NCBI GenBank assembly: GCA_017382555.1
Contig: JAFOAB010000036.1
Coordinates: 1 to 7,066 of the forward strand
Direction of reading: 5' to 3'
Source: Clostridia bacterium
Lineage (GTDB): Bacteria; Bacillota; Clostridia; Oscillospirales; CAG-272
Length of the DNA: 7,066 nucleotides
Shown piece after piece: positions 1 to 6,859 of the stretch (position 1 is its first letter; each line of letters opens with the position of its first letter). The notes under the pieces are model-generated. The model had not been told where the DNA came from. It did no database searches and saw nothing but the letters and a program-made list of their open reading frames with translations. The position numbers and the translations under genes are program-made.

Positions 1-1
1 A

Positions 2-373
2 AAATACGTTTGGGGTAAGGCGCTTGATAAAGCACACGATGCGGTGAAGCATATATATGCGCTCGTCCTCATACTGTTCGGCTGGTTTATCTTTGAATCT
101 CCTAATATTGCAAGCCCCGTTGGGTATGCCGCATCGCTGTTTAACCCGATAAGTGCAATTGACGGATACGAGGTGCTTCGCTCTGTCGTTCTTTTGATGA
201 TAATGTGCATCGCCGCAACTCCGTATCCCGCAAAGATGCGCGAAAGACTGCTTGAAAAGGGCGGCATTGTCGCAAGGACAGCGGACGTTGTTCTTCTTTT
301 GCTCGGTATACTGTTTTCCGTTGCCATCATTACAGCATCCGATTACAGCCCGTTCCTTTACACAAATTTCTGA
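2..373 (+). CDS. MBOAT family membrane O-acyltransferase (AlgI-like), C-terminal part
   Basis: The reading frame is open to the left edge, so this is the last 123 residues of a longer gene; the GTG at 44 is an internal codon, not a start. Three hydrophobic segments are visible: HIYALVLILFGWFIFE, then one in EVLRSVVLLMIMCIAATPYP, then ADVVLLLLGILFSVAIITA. The opening stretch (helix, then HIY...GWFIFE) and the terminal YSPFLYTNF match the C-terminal signature of AlgI-type MBOAT proteins, which end in a similar PFIYF-like tail. Known family role: moving an acetyl group across the membrane for O-acetylation of an extracellular glycan. The catalytic histidine of the family lies upstream of the window and cannot be checked. 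The DHHW protein 10 bp downstream is the typical partner, which supports the call. The glycan substrate is unknown. Confidence 0.88.
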   Translation, partial: KYVWGKALDKAHDAVKHIYALVLILFGWFIFESPNIASPVGYAASLFNPISAIDGYEVLRSVVLLMIMCIAATPYPAKMRERLLEKGGIVARTADVVLLLLGILFSVAIITASDYSPFLYTNF

Positions 374-383
374 GGAGGCATAA

Positions 384-1571
384 ATGAACGCACAAAATAA
401 TAATGCCTCCCGCAAGGCATCGATATTTGATATTGCAACAGTTATAATATTCTGCGTGCTTATCCTTGCAGGCAGTATATTTACCTTTATTTTGCCCGAT
501 AAGGATTTTTCCGAAAACGAGAACACCTCGCTTACAACGCTTTCGGACGTGTTTTCCGGAGACGTATTGAAAAACCTGTTCTCGGGTGAGCTTTTCGACA
601 GAGCGGCGGATTACTTCCGCCATCAGTTTCCCCTGCGCGATAAGATGCTTGAATTGAAGGCGCTTTCCGATATGGCGCTCGTAAGATACGAAACGAACGG
701 CGTTATTTACGGTGCCGACGGATATCTTATCCCGCGTGAGGATAATGCAAGCACCGTATTTGTGGGCGGAAATGCAGCGGCAATAAACGCGCTTCTTTCG
801 GCGTTTGAAAACGATGGAACCGATGCGCTGTTTGCGCTTGTCCCACGCCCCTGCGACGTGCTTCAAAAATACTATCCCTCCGCATATAGCGCAGAGCCTC
901 TTGAAAAGGTAAGGGAGATGATTCTTGCCGAGGCGGATGCGCTTGACCTTAAGTCCGTTCTGAAGAAGGCGGCGGATAAGGGTGAGTACGTCTACTACAA
1001 AACCGACCACCATTGGACAAGCTACGGCGCTTATCTTGCATACTGCGAGGTGATGCGCGGCTTTGGCGAATCGCCGCTCGCGATAGATTCTTTTGAGCGT
1101 GAGATCGTCAGCACGGAGTTTTACGGTACCTCCTGGTCCTCCGTGATGTCCCCGTCCGCAACTCCCGATACCGTGGAGCTTTTTATTCCGCAGAACGTCG
1201 ATGATCTTGTTACGGAAATTGTGTACGAAAGCAGAAGCTTTGACGGAATATACGACCGCTCCGCGATTGAGAGCAAGGATAAATACCTCACCTTTATGGG
1301 TGGTAATTACGGCCTTGCCAAGGTTAGCGCGAGGGACGGTGAGAGTAGGGAAAAGCTTCTCATCGTAAAGGACAGCTACGCAAATTGCGCGGTACAATTC
1401 CTTGCCGCGCATTACGATCTTATCATCGTTGACCCGCGCTTCTACAAGTCTTCCGTTTACGAGCTTGCGAAGGAGGAGGGCGTTGACCGCGTTCTCGTTT
1501 TGTGCGGTGTTGACGGTATGACGGATGCAAACACCTATCTTGTTTTGAATTTCGGACTTCCGAAGGAGTAA
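384..1571 (+). CDS. DHHW family protein, AlgJ/AlgX-like SGNH-type putative O-acetyltransferase
   Basis: A 395-residue protein with an N-terminal hydrophobic anchor at about residues 14-37 (FDIATVIIFCVLILAGSIF) and the rest probably outside the membrane. The family-naming motif DHHW is at residues 208-211 (in YYKTDHHWTSYGAY), and a serine block KDSYAN at 329-334 follows. In AlgJ and AlgX the catalytic residues are an Asp-x-His followed much later by a Ser; D208/H210 and S331 fit that order and spacing. Known role of the family: final acetyl transfer, or partnering of an MBOAT protein, in exopolysaccharide acetylation. The start ATG 384 is preceded by GAGGAGG, which overlaps the TGA of the MBOAT gene, so the two are very likely translated together. 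Substrate and true enzymatic activity are inferred. An alternative is a non-catalytic glycan-binding partner, but the triad residues appear intact. Confidence 0.87.
   Translation: MNAQNNNASRKASIFDIATVIIFCVLILAGSIFTFILPDKDFSENENTSLTTLSDVFSGDVLKNLFSGELFDRAADYFRHQFPLRDKMLELKALSDMALVRYETNGVIYGADGYLIPREDNASTVFVGGNAAAINALLSAFENDGTDALFALVPRPCDVLQKYYPSAYSAEPLEKVREMILAEADALDLKSVLKKAADKGEYVYYKTDHHWTSYGAYLAYCEVMRGFGESPLAIDSFEREIVSTEFYGTSWSSVMSPSATPDTVELFIPQNVDDLVTEIVYESRSFDGIYDRSAIESKDKYLTFMGGNYGLAKVSARDGESREKLLIVKDSYANCAVQFLAAHYDLIIVDPRFYKSSVYELAKEEGVDRVLVLCGVDGMTDANTYLVLNFGLPKE
1563..1568 (+). promoter_or_regulatory. Ribosome binding site of recG, inside the upstream gene
   Basis: AAGGAG occupies the final sense codons of the DHHW gene, four bases before ATG 1573. 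The spacing is short but usable. The overlap suggests recG translation depends on ribosomes finishing the upstream gene. Confidence 0.6.
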
Positions 1572-1572
1572 T

Positions 1573-3723
1573 ATGCTTACCTTACAAAGCCCAGTTACCG
1601 AGATAAACGGAATAGGAAAGACCAGAGCCGAGGCACTTGCGAGAGTCGGTATTCACACCGTCTCCGACCTGCTTTGGTATTTTCCGCGCGCTTATCAGGA
1701 CAGGGGCGACGTAAGGCAGATAAGCATGGAGGCGTGCGACGGCTTTGACCATGCCTTTATTCTGACGGTTGCGACACAGCCGAAAAGCGCAAGACTGAAG
1801 AACAGAATGACGCTTACCAAATTCCGTGCAACGGATGAAACGTCAAGCGCGGAGCTTGTGTTTTTTAATCAGCCGTATCTTTCGACCTACTTTAAGGTCG
1901 GGGAGGAGTACCGCTTCTACGGAAAGCTTCAGCGCGCGAAAACACATTACGTGCTTTCAAGTCCCGCATACGAAAGGCTGGACCCGAATGCGCCTCCGCA
2001 CGATCTTGTACCGGTTTACAGAATGACGGAGGGTATGACACGCAAAACGCTTGAGAATGCCGTTCACGAGGTTATCGAGGCGCTTGTGCCGCTTGCTCCG
2101 GACACACTGCCGGAATCGATTCGCAAAAGACGCGGGCTCTGCACGCTTGCGTACGCACTGCGCAATATACACGAGCCGGAGGATCATACAGCCCTTCGCC
2201 GTGCCGCCTGCAGACTTGTTTTTGACGAGGTCTTTTACCGCCTGCTTGCCGTTTCCGTTTGCTCCGGACAAAGACCGAGGTGCGGCGGTATACGCTTTGC
2301 GGATGCGGAGCTTGGCGAATTTCTTGCGTGTCAGCCATTTGCGCTTACCGGTGCGCAGGAGAGAACGGTAAACGAGATTTGCCGTGATATGGGCAGGGAC
2401 GGTGACGTGCCGCCGATGAACCGAATAGTTGTCGGTGACGTTGGAAGCGGTAAGACCGTTTGCGCTCAGGCGGCGATGTACGTTGCCGCCAAGAACGGTT
2501 ACAGAAGCCTTCTTATGGCACCTACGGAAATACTTGCGCGTCAGCATTTTGCGGATACGGAGCCGCTTATGCGCAGGCTCGGATACCGCGTTGCGCTTTT
2601 GTGCGGCTCGATGAAGGCCCGCGAAAGGGCGGAGGTCCTGCGAGGACTTGTAAGCGATGACTCAAGTGAGAAAATAGATATGGTAATAGGCACCCACGCA
2701 CTCATTTCGGACGGTGTTAGATGCGAGCGGCTCGGTCTTATCGTTGCGGACGAGCAGCATCGCTTCGGCGTTTCACAGCGTGCCGCGCTTTCCGAGAGGG
2801 GTAGTGAGGTTCCTCATACGCTCGTTATGAGCGCAACTCCGATTCCCCGTACGCTCTCTCTTGCCATGTACGGCGATCTGGACGTCAGCCGAATAGACGA
2901 AATGCCCCCCGGCAGACAGAGGGTGGATACCTTTGCTGTGGATGAGGGCTATCGCGCAAGGCTAAATGCCTTTATACGCAAAAACGTGGAGGAGGGCGGA
3001 CAGGTCTATATAGTTTGCCCGTCCATCGAGGAAGCTGAGGTACAGGACGAGGAGCATGAGGGCAGAGAGCTTGAGGGAATACTTTTCCCCGATGAATCGA
3101 AGCCACCGTTAAAGGCGGCGGTTAAATATGCGGAGGAGCTGAAAAACGGTGTGTTCTCCGATATTCCGCTTGCGTTCCTGCACGGCAAAATGAAGCCTGC
3201 GGAAAAGGATGCCGTTATGCTTGCCTTTGTACGCGGGGAGATAAAGATACTTGTTTCCACGACCGTAATCGAGGTCGGCGTAAACGTGCCCAATGCCTCG
3301 CTTATGATAGTGGAGAATGCGGAGCGCTTCGGTCTTTCTCAGCTGCATCAGCTGAGGGGACGTGTCGGACGCGGAAGCAGAAAATCTTATTGCGTGCTTG
3401 TTTCCGACAGCGACGGAGAGAACGCAAAAAAACGTCTTAACATAATGAAAAAGACGTGTGACGGATATGAAATAGCGGAAATGGACCTTGCAATGCGCGG
3501 TCCCGGAGATTTTTTTGCGGGCGAGGGGCAAAAGCTTCGTCAGCACGGAGATACGGGACTCAGGCTTGCGGCGTCGTGGCAGGACGTCGAGATATTCGAG
3601 GCCGCCGACGAGGAGGCAAGACTCCTGAAGGACGTAGACCCCCGCCTTGAGAGTGTGGAAAACGCACGCCTTCGCGAGGCAGTTCTTAAGAGCGTTGATA
3701 CAAGCATTGCAAAGCTTAATTAG
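1573..3723 (+). CDS. recG: ATP-dependent DNA helicase RecG
   Basis: A 716-residue superfamily 2 helicase that remodels stalled forks and branch-migrates Holliday junctions in the cytoplasm. The N-terminus carries a helix-hairpin-helix-like region (ITEINGIGKTRAEAL pattern, residues 9-23) and an OB-fold wedge domain at about 55-135. Helicase motifs follow: Walker A GDVGSGKT at 288-295, motif II DEQH at 393-396 in the RecG-typical DEQHRFG, motif III SAT at 420-422, and motif VI QLRGRVGRG at 593-601. The C-terminal TRG region begins with MRGPGD at 641-646. It is somewhat longer than the usual 680-700 residues because of an acidic insertion at about 490-512 and extra residues in the TRG loop (649-655). 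The start ATG 1573 lies one base after the DHHW stop. Its AAGGAG (1563-1568) lies in the last codons of that gene, which suggests coupling. No frameshift is seen. Confidence 0.97.
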   Translation: MLTLQSPVTEINGIGKTRAEALARVGIHTVSDLLWYFPRAYQDRGDVRQISMEACDGFDHAFILTVATQPKSARLKNRMTLTKFRATDETSSAELVFFNQPYLSTYFKVGEEYRFYGKLQRAKTHYVLSSPAYERLDPNAPPHDLVPVYRMTEGMTRKTLENAVHEVIEALVPLAPDTLPESIRKRRGLCTLAYALRNIHEPEDHTALRRAACRLVFDEVFYRLLAVSVCSGQRPRCGGIRFADAELGEFLACQPFALTGAQERTVNEICRDMGRDGDVPPMNRIVVGDVGSGKTVCAQAAMYVAAKNGYRSLLMAPTEILARQHFADTEPLMRRLGYRVALLCGSMKARERAEVLRGLVSDDSSEKIDMVIGTHALISDGVRCERLGLIVADEQHRFGVSQRAALSERGSEVPHTLVMSATPIPRTLSLAMYGDLDVSRIDEMPPGRQRVDTFAVDEGYRARLNAFIRKNVEEGGQVYIVCPSIEEAEVQDEEHEGRELEGILFPDESKPPLKAAVKYAEELKNGVFSDIPLAFLHGKMKPAEKDAVMLAFVRGEIKILVSTTVIEVGVNVPNASLMIVENAERFGLSQLHQLRGRVGRGSRKSYCVLVSDSDGENAKKRLNIMKKTCDGYEIAEMDLAMRGPGDFFAGEGQKLRQHGDTGLRLAASWQDVEIFEAADEEARLLKDVDPRLESVENARLREAVLKSVDTSIAKLN

Positions 3724-3731
3724 GAGGGAAT

Positions 3732-4961
3732 ATGGCAGAAAACAGACCGCTTGCGGACAGAATGCGCCCCACAAGCCTTGATATGATGGTAGGCCAAGAG
3801 CATCTGTTCGGTAAAAACGGAACTCTGCGCCGTCTTATTGAGGGCGGAAGAATAGGAAATATGATATTCTACGGCCCTCCGGGTACGGGAAAAACAACTG
3901 CGGCTAATATCATTGCGGAAATGTCGGGACTTACCCTGCGCCGCCTTAACGCAACAACCGCATCGCTTTCCGACGTTAAGGACGTCATAAACGATACAAC
4001 GGGGCTTTTCGGCTCCTCCGGCGTGCTTCTTTATCTTGACGAGATACAGTATTTCAACCGCAAGCAGCAGCAGGTGCTGCTTGAATATATCGAGGACGGG
4101 CGTGTGGTGCTTATCGCCTCCACGACCGACAATCCGTACTATTACGTTTACAAGGCGGTGCTTTCCCGTTCCTCTGTGTTTGAGTTTAAGCCCGTGGGTA
4201 CGGACGGTATTTCCGTGGTGCTTCGCCGTGCGTGGGATACCCTTAATGCCGACCGCAGACTTTCAAAGGTTGCATCGGACGAGGCGCTGCGCCAGATAGC
4301 GCTTCGCGGTGGCGGAGACGTACGCCGTTCCATAGGTCTGCTGGAGAATGCGTATTTTATGACGGATGACGAGCTTTCCGCTGATGCGGCAAGGGAGCTT
4401 TCCGCAAATTCGCTCGGTAATTACGATGCAAACGATGACGTGCATTACGATCTTCTTTCCGCGCTTCAGAAATCGATTCGCGGCTCGGATCCGGATGCGG
4501 CTATCTTCTATCTTGCCAAGCTTCTTGAGGGCGGAGATCTCATTTCCGCTTGCAGACGCTTGCAGGTAATAGCAAGCGAGGATATCGGTCTTGCATATCC
4601 AATGGCGGCGGCGATCACACGCGCGTGCTGTGAAAGCGCAAAGGAGCTGGGACTGCCCGAAGCCAATATACCGTTAAGCCACGCGGCCATCCTACTTGCC
4701 ACGGCACCGAAATCCAATACCGCACATATTGCTTATGCCGCGGCGGCGGAGGACGTGCATGCGGGCAAGGGACAAGAGGTGCCGAAACAGCTCCAAAGCC
4801 CCATGTTCGAGGGATACAAATATCCGCACGATTATCCGGGAAGCTATGTAAAGCAGCAGTATTTGCCCGATGACGTTAAAAATAACGTATATTATCGCTT
4901 CGGTGAAAATAAGACAGAAGGCGCGGCAAGGGCATATTGGGAAAACATAAAAAACAAGTGA
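3732..4961 (+). CDS. rarA: Replication-associated recombination protein RarA (MgsA/WRNIP1-type AAA+ ATPase)
   Basis: A 409-residue AAA+ ATPase of the clamp-loader clade that acts at blocked replication forks. The N-terminus LADRMRPTSLDMMVGQEHL is the family entry motif. Walker A is GPPGTGKT at 48-55, Walker B LYLDEIQ has D103/E104, sensor 1 is STTDN at 130-134, and the sensor 2 segment GGDVRRS is at 194-200. The C-terminal part contains the family-specific runs IGLAYPMA, LSHAAILLATAPKSN and the closing YPHDYPG...QQYLPD, belonging to the helical and tetramerisation domains. Length is normal to slightly short. The Walker B neighbourhood reads DEIQYFNRKQQ instead of the common DEIHRFNKAQQ, a variation that keeps the acidic pair. 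ATG 3732 follows a GGAGGG that begins at the recG stop, 8 bp after that gene. Adjacency to recG fits a shared fork-maintenance role. Confidence 0.96.
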   Translation: MAENRPLADRMRPTSLDMMVGQEHLFGKNGTLRRLIEGGRIGNMIFYGPPGTGKTTAANIIAEMSGLTLRRLNATTASLSDVKDVINDTTGLFGSSGVLLYLDEIQYFNRKQQQVLLEYIEDGRVVLIASTTDNPYYYVYKAVLSRSSVFEFKPVGTDGISVVLRRAWDTLNADRRLSKVASDEALRQIALRGGGDVRRSIGLLENAYFMTDDELSADAARELSANSLGNYDANDDVHYDLLSALQKSIRGSDPDAAIFYLAKLLEGGDLISACRRLQVIASEDIGLAYPMAAAITRACCESAKELGLPEANIPLSHAAILLATAPKSNTAHIAYAAAAEDVHAGKGQEVPKQLQSPMFEGYKYPHDYPGSYVKQQYLPDDVKNNVYYRFGENKTEGAARAYWENIKNK

Positions 4962-4971
4962 GGTCGGACGT

Positions 4972-5940
4972 ATGAAGAATTATTTTATACTTAATCCCGC
5001 CGCAGGCAAGGGGAAGGAGCAGATAGCTCTTGAAAAGGAGATCGATCGCATTTGCCGTGAGCGAGGTGTTGATTTCGAGATATATCACACCGTTTGTCCC
5101 AAGGATGCGGAGGAGTACGTAAGACGCGTGGCTAACGCCGATTCCGAAGAAAAGCGTTTTTATCTTTGCGGCGGAGACGGAACGTTCAACGAGGGCGTGA
5201 ACGGAGCTGTAGGCGCTGTCGGTGCATCCTGCGGCGTTATCCCCGTTGGAACGGGCAACGATTTTACACGTAATTTCACGAACAGAGAAAAGTTTTGGGA
5301 TATCGGCGCACAGCTTGACGGCAAAACGATGAAATGCGACCTTATCAAGTACGGTAACAGATACTGCGTGAACGCGCTCAATGCCGGCTTTGACTGCATT
5401 GCGGCAAAGTACGCGGGAGAATTGAAGCGCAAGGTGCCGGGCAAGCTCGGATACATTGCGGGCGTTGCAAAATCTCTTATAAAAATGCCCGGAGTTAAGC
5501 CTAGGGTTACCGTAAACGGTGAAGAGATAATAAATAAGGATGCAATTATTATTTGCGTTGCAAACGGATCCTTTTATGGCGGCGGCTTCAAATGCGCTCC
5601 GTACGGCGCTCTTAACGACGGAAAAATGCAGATGAATTCGGTAAGTATGGTTTCAAGGCTTCATTTCATCAAGCTTGTGGCAAGCTATAAAAAGGGAACC
5701 TTCGTTAACGAAAAAAATGAAGCAATACTTGATTATGCGGTCTGCAGAAATGCATTTGTGGATTTTGGATGCGAAACCGCTGTTTCTGTTGACGGTGAGA
5801 TAGAATACCATACCGCGCTTGATCTGAAGGTTGCATCCGGTGCGTTTGATTTTATCATTCCCGCGGGATGCGAGCAGGCTGTAAATCCCAAGGCATCTTC
5901 CGTTGTGCGCGATCTGACGGTGGATGCGGCTTCCGTATAA
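4972..5940 (+). CDS. Diacylglycerol kinase family (YegS/DagK-type) lipid kinase
   Basis: A 322-residue cytosolic or membrane-peripheral kinase. The family transfers phosphate from ATP to a lipid such as diacylglycerol, recycling it into phosphatidate. Visible motifs: NPAAGKGK at 8-15, the nucleotide-binding GGDGTFNEG at 67-75, PVGTGND at 91-97, the second-domain GGGFKCAPYGALNDG at 203-217, and DGE at 274-276, the spot where related kinases carry a proposed catalytic glutamate. Domain order and length fit the LCB5/YegS family. The exact lipid cannot be told from sequence; diacylglycerol is the usual choice in Bacillota, and an undecaprenol or other lipid is possible. ATG 4972 has GAGG at its proper distance, overlapping the rarA TGA 10 bp upstream. 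The final 15 or so residues after AGCEQAV look like a poorly conserved tail. Confidence 0.93.
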   Translation: MKNYFILNPAAGKGKEQIALEKEIDRICRERGVDFEIYHTVCPKDAEEYVRRVANADSEEKRFYLCGGDGTFNEGVNGAVGAVGASCGVIPVGTGNDFTRNFTNREKFWDIGAQLDGKTMKCDLIKYGNRYCVNALNAGFDCIAAKYAGELKRKVPGKLGYIAGVAKSLIKMPGVKPRVTVNGEEIINKDAIIICVANGSFYGGGFKCAPYGALNDGKMQMNSVSMVSRLHFIKLVASYKKGTFVNEKNEAILDYAVCRNAFVDFGCETAVSVDGEIEYHTALDLKVASGAFDFIIPAGCEQAVNPKASSVVRDLTVDAASV

Positions 5941-5986
5941 AAAACGGATACGGGCAGATACTATCCTTATTATATATAGGGAATAT

Positions 5987-5992
5987 AGGAAG
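5987..5992 (+). promoter_or_regulatory. Ribosome binding site of the 33-residue membrane ORF
   Basis: AGGAAG lies six bases upstream of ATG 5999. It coincides with the GTG at 5992 that would begin an extended pseudouridine synthase, so the two readings compete for the same bases. Confidence 0.5.
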
Positions 5993-5998
5993 TGCAGT

Positions 5999-6100
5999 AT
6001 GAAATTGCCCGAAAGACCGTTTTGTGTTGCGTTTTTGATCGGACTTGCATTTGTGCTGGCGGTAGCACTGCTTTGTGCCGTTATTATCATTTTAAGCTGA
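5999..6100 (+). CDS. Small single-pass membrane protein, 33 residues, unknown function
   Basis: This ORF starts at ATG 5999 and ends at TGA 6098-6100. It begins MKLPERP and continues with about 25 almost purely hydrophobic residues (FCVAFLIGLAFVLAVALL, then CAVIIILS), a textbook single transmembrane helix with a short charged head likely facing the cytoplasm. AGGAAG at 5987-5992 sits six bases before the ATG, and the TGA overlaps the ribosome binding site of the next gene, so it fits the operon's pattern of tightly packed genes. I do not recognise a family. A hydrophobic ORF can arise by chance over 100 bp, but start, ribosome binding site, length of the helix and placement all agree. The alternative is that this stretch is the out-of-frame leader of an N-terminally extended pseudouridine synthase, which I consider less likely. 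Confidence 0.62.
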   Translation: MKLPERPFCVAFLIGLAFVLAVALLCAVIIILS

Positions 6101-6103
6101 GGA
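6099..6103 (+). promoter_or_regulatory. Ribosome binding site that decides the rsuA start
   Basis: GAGGA begins within the TGA of the small ORF and lies five bases before GTG 6109. With the family-typical N-terminus it fixes the start here and suggests coupling to the small ORF. Confidence 0.65.
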
Positions 6104-6108
6104 ATAAA

Positions 6109-6816
6109 GTGAGACTCGATAAATTTATAGTTGCTTGCGGTGTTGCCTCGCGCAAGGAGGCGGCACAGGCGGTAAGACGAAAGGCCGTTACCGTAAACGG
6201 CGTGCTTGCGCGCTCTGCCGATATGCATATTGATGAAAACTCGGATAAGATCACGTATTGCGGCGAGGAGCTTGAGTACGTAAAATACGTATGGGTGATG
6301 ATGAACAAGCCGCAGGGAGTGATATCGGCAACAGAGGATGCGCGAGGACAGAAAACGGTTATTGATCTTCTGCCCGAAAGACTTCAAAAAATGGGGCTTT
6401 TTCCGTGCGGAAGGCTGGACGGCGATACAACGGGTCTTATGCTTATCACGAATGAAGGCGAGCTTGCGCATCGCTTGCTTTCGCCTAAGCGACACGTGGA
6501 CAAGATATATAGATTCACATCCGCAAGAAGGATAACCGAGGCTGAGATCGCACTTGCGGAAAACGGACTTACCCTCGGTGACGGCTACGAATGCCTGCCT
6601 GCCCATATAGAAGCGGATGCGGAGGGATGTGGCGGCCTTATTACCCTCAGGGAGGGGAAATACCACCAAATAAAAAGAATGTTCGGCGCTATGGATAATC
6701 GCATTACCGCCCTTATGCGCGTTAAATTTGCGGAAATTGAGCTGGATACTGCACTCGAGCCCGGTGAATGGCGTTTTCTCACCGATGTGGAGCTTGAATG
6801 CTTGCGCAAGCATTGA
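6109..6816 (+). CDS. rsuA: RsuA-type 16S rRNA pseudouridine synthase
   Basis: A 235-residue enzyme that isomerises a specific uridine in ribosomal RNA. From GTG 6109 the product begins MRLDKFIVACGVASRKEA, the standard start of the S4 RNA-binding domain (about 1-50). This is followed by MNKPQG at 65-70 and the catalytic block GRLDGDTTGL at 101-110 with D104 as the expected catalytic aspartate. The following LSPKRHVDKIY and the DxTTGL form favour the RsuA branch (position 516 of 16S rRNA in E. coli) over RluB/RluE/RluF, but the target in this organism is inferred. The frame stays open upstream to a GTG at 5992. The added 39 residues would lie before the normal family N-terminus and overlap the small membrane ORF, so I reject them. 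GAGGA at 6099-6103 supports the chosen start. An 18-bp palindrome spans the stop. Confidence 0.92.
   Translation: MRLDKFIVACGVASRKEAAQAVRRKAVTVNGVLARSADMHIDENSDKITYCGEELEYVKYVWVMMNKPQGVISATEDARGQKTVIDLLPERLQKMGLFPCGRLDGDTTGLMLITNEGELAHRLLSPKRHVDKIYRFTSARRITEAEIALAENGLTLGDGYECLPAHIEADAEGCGGLITLREGKYHQIKRMFGAMDNRITALMRVKFAEIELDTALEPGEWRFLTDVELECLRKH
6797..6814 (+). repeat. Perfect 18-bp palindrome at the end of rsuA
   Basis: AATGCTTGCGCAAGCATT equals its own reverse complement and covers the last codons plus the first base of the TGA. As RNA it could form a 7-bp stem with a GCGC tetraloop. No run of T follows (the next bases are GATTGGTAAAAATG), so it is not a standard intrinsic terminator. 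It may protect the transcript's 3' end, bind a protein, or be chance within coding sequence. Confidence 0.5.
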
Positions 6817-6833
6817 TTGGTAAAAATGACGAA

Positions 6834-6855
6834 ATTATGAACAAATTACGAACAA
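6834..6855 (+). repeat. Two tandem 11-bp direct repeats
   Basis: ATTATGAACAA (6834-6844) is followed directly by ATTACGAACAA (6845-6855), differing at one base. A weaker third copy, AAAATGACGAA, precedes them at 6823-6833 with 7 of 11 matches. The unit is about one helical turn, so equal copies would face the same side of the DNA. The stretch is non-coding and lies about 105 bp upstream of the predicted -10. Role unknown. Confidence 0.55.
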
Positions 6856-6859
6856 CTTG

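Noticed and set aside
330..1412. 360-codon open frame on the minus strand opposite the DHHW gene
   Set aside because: It lies antisense to a gene with clear motifs, has low-complexity basic/cysteine-rich composition, no recognised domain and no sensible neighbour. It is a codon-bias shadow.
1957..2547. 196-codon minus-strand frame inside recG
   Set aside because: It is fully inside recG, is rich in Arg/Lys as expected of an antisense shadow, and has no motif.
5941..5998. Promoter in the AT-rich gap after the lipid kinase (TACTAT, TATATA stretches)
   Set aside because: No -35-like hexamer lies at suitable spacing, and tight packing suggests read-through from upstream.
5653..6813. 386-codon open frame on the minus strand
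   Set aside because: It runs antisense across the kinase end, the small ORF and all of rsuA, with no domain seen. Both kinase and rsuA are secure on the plus strand.
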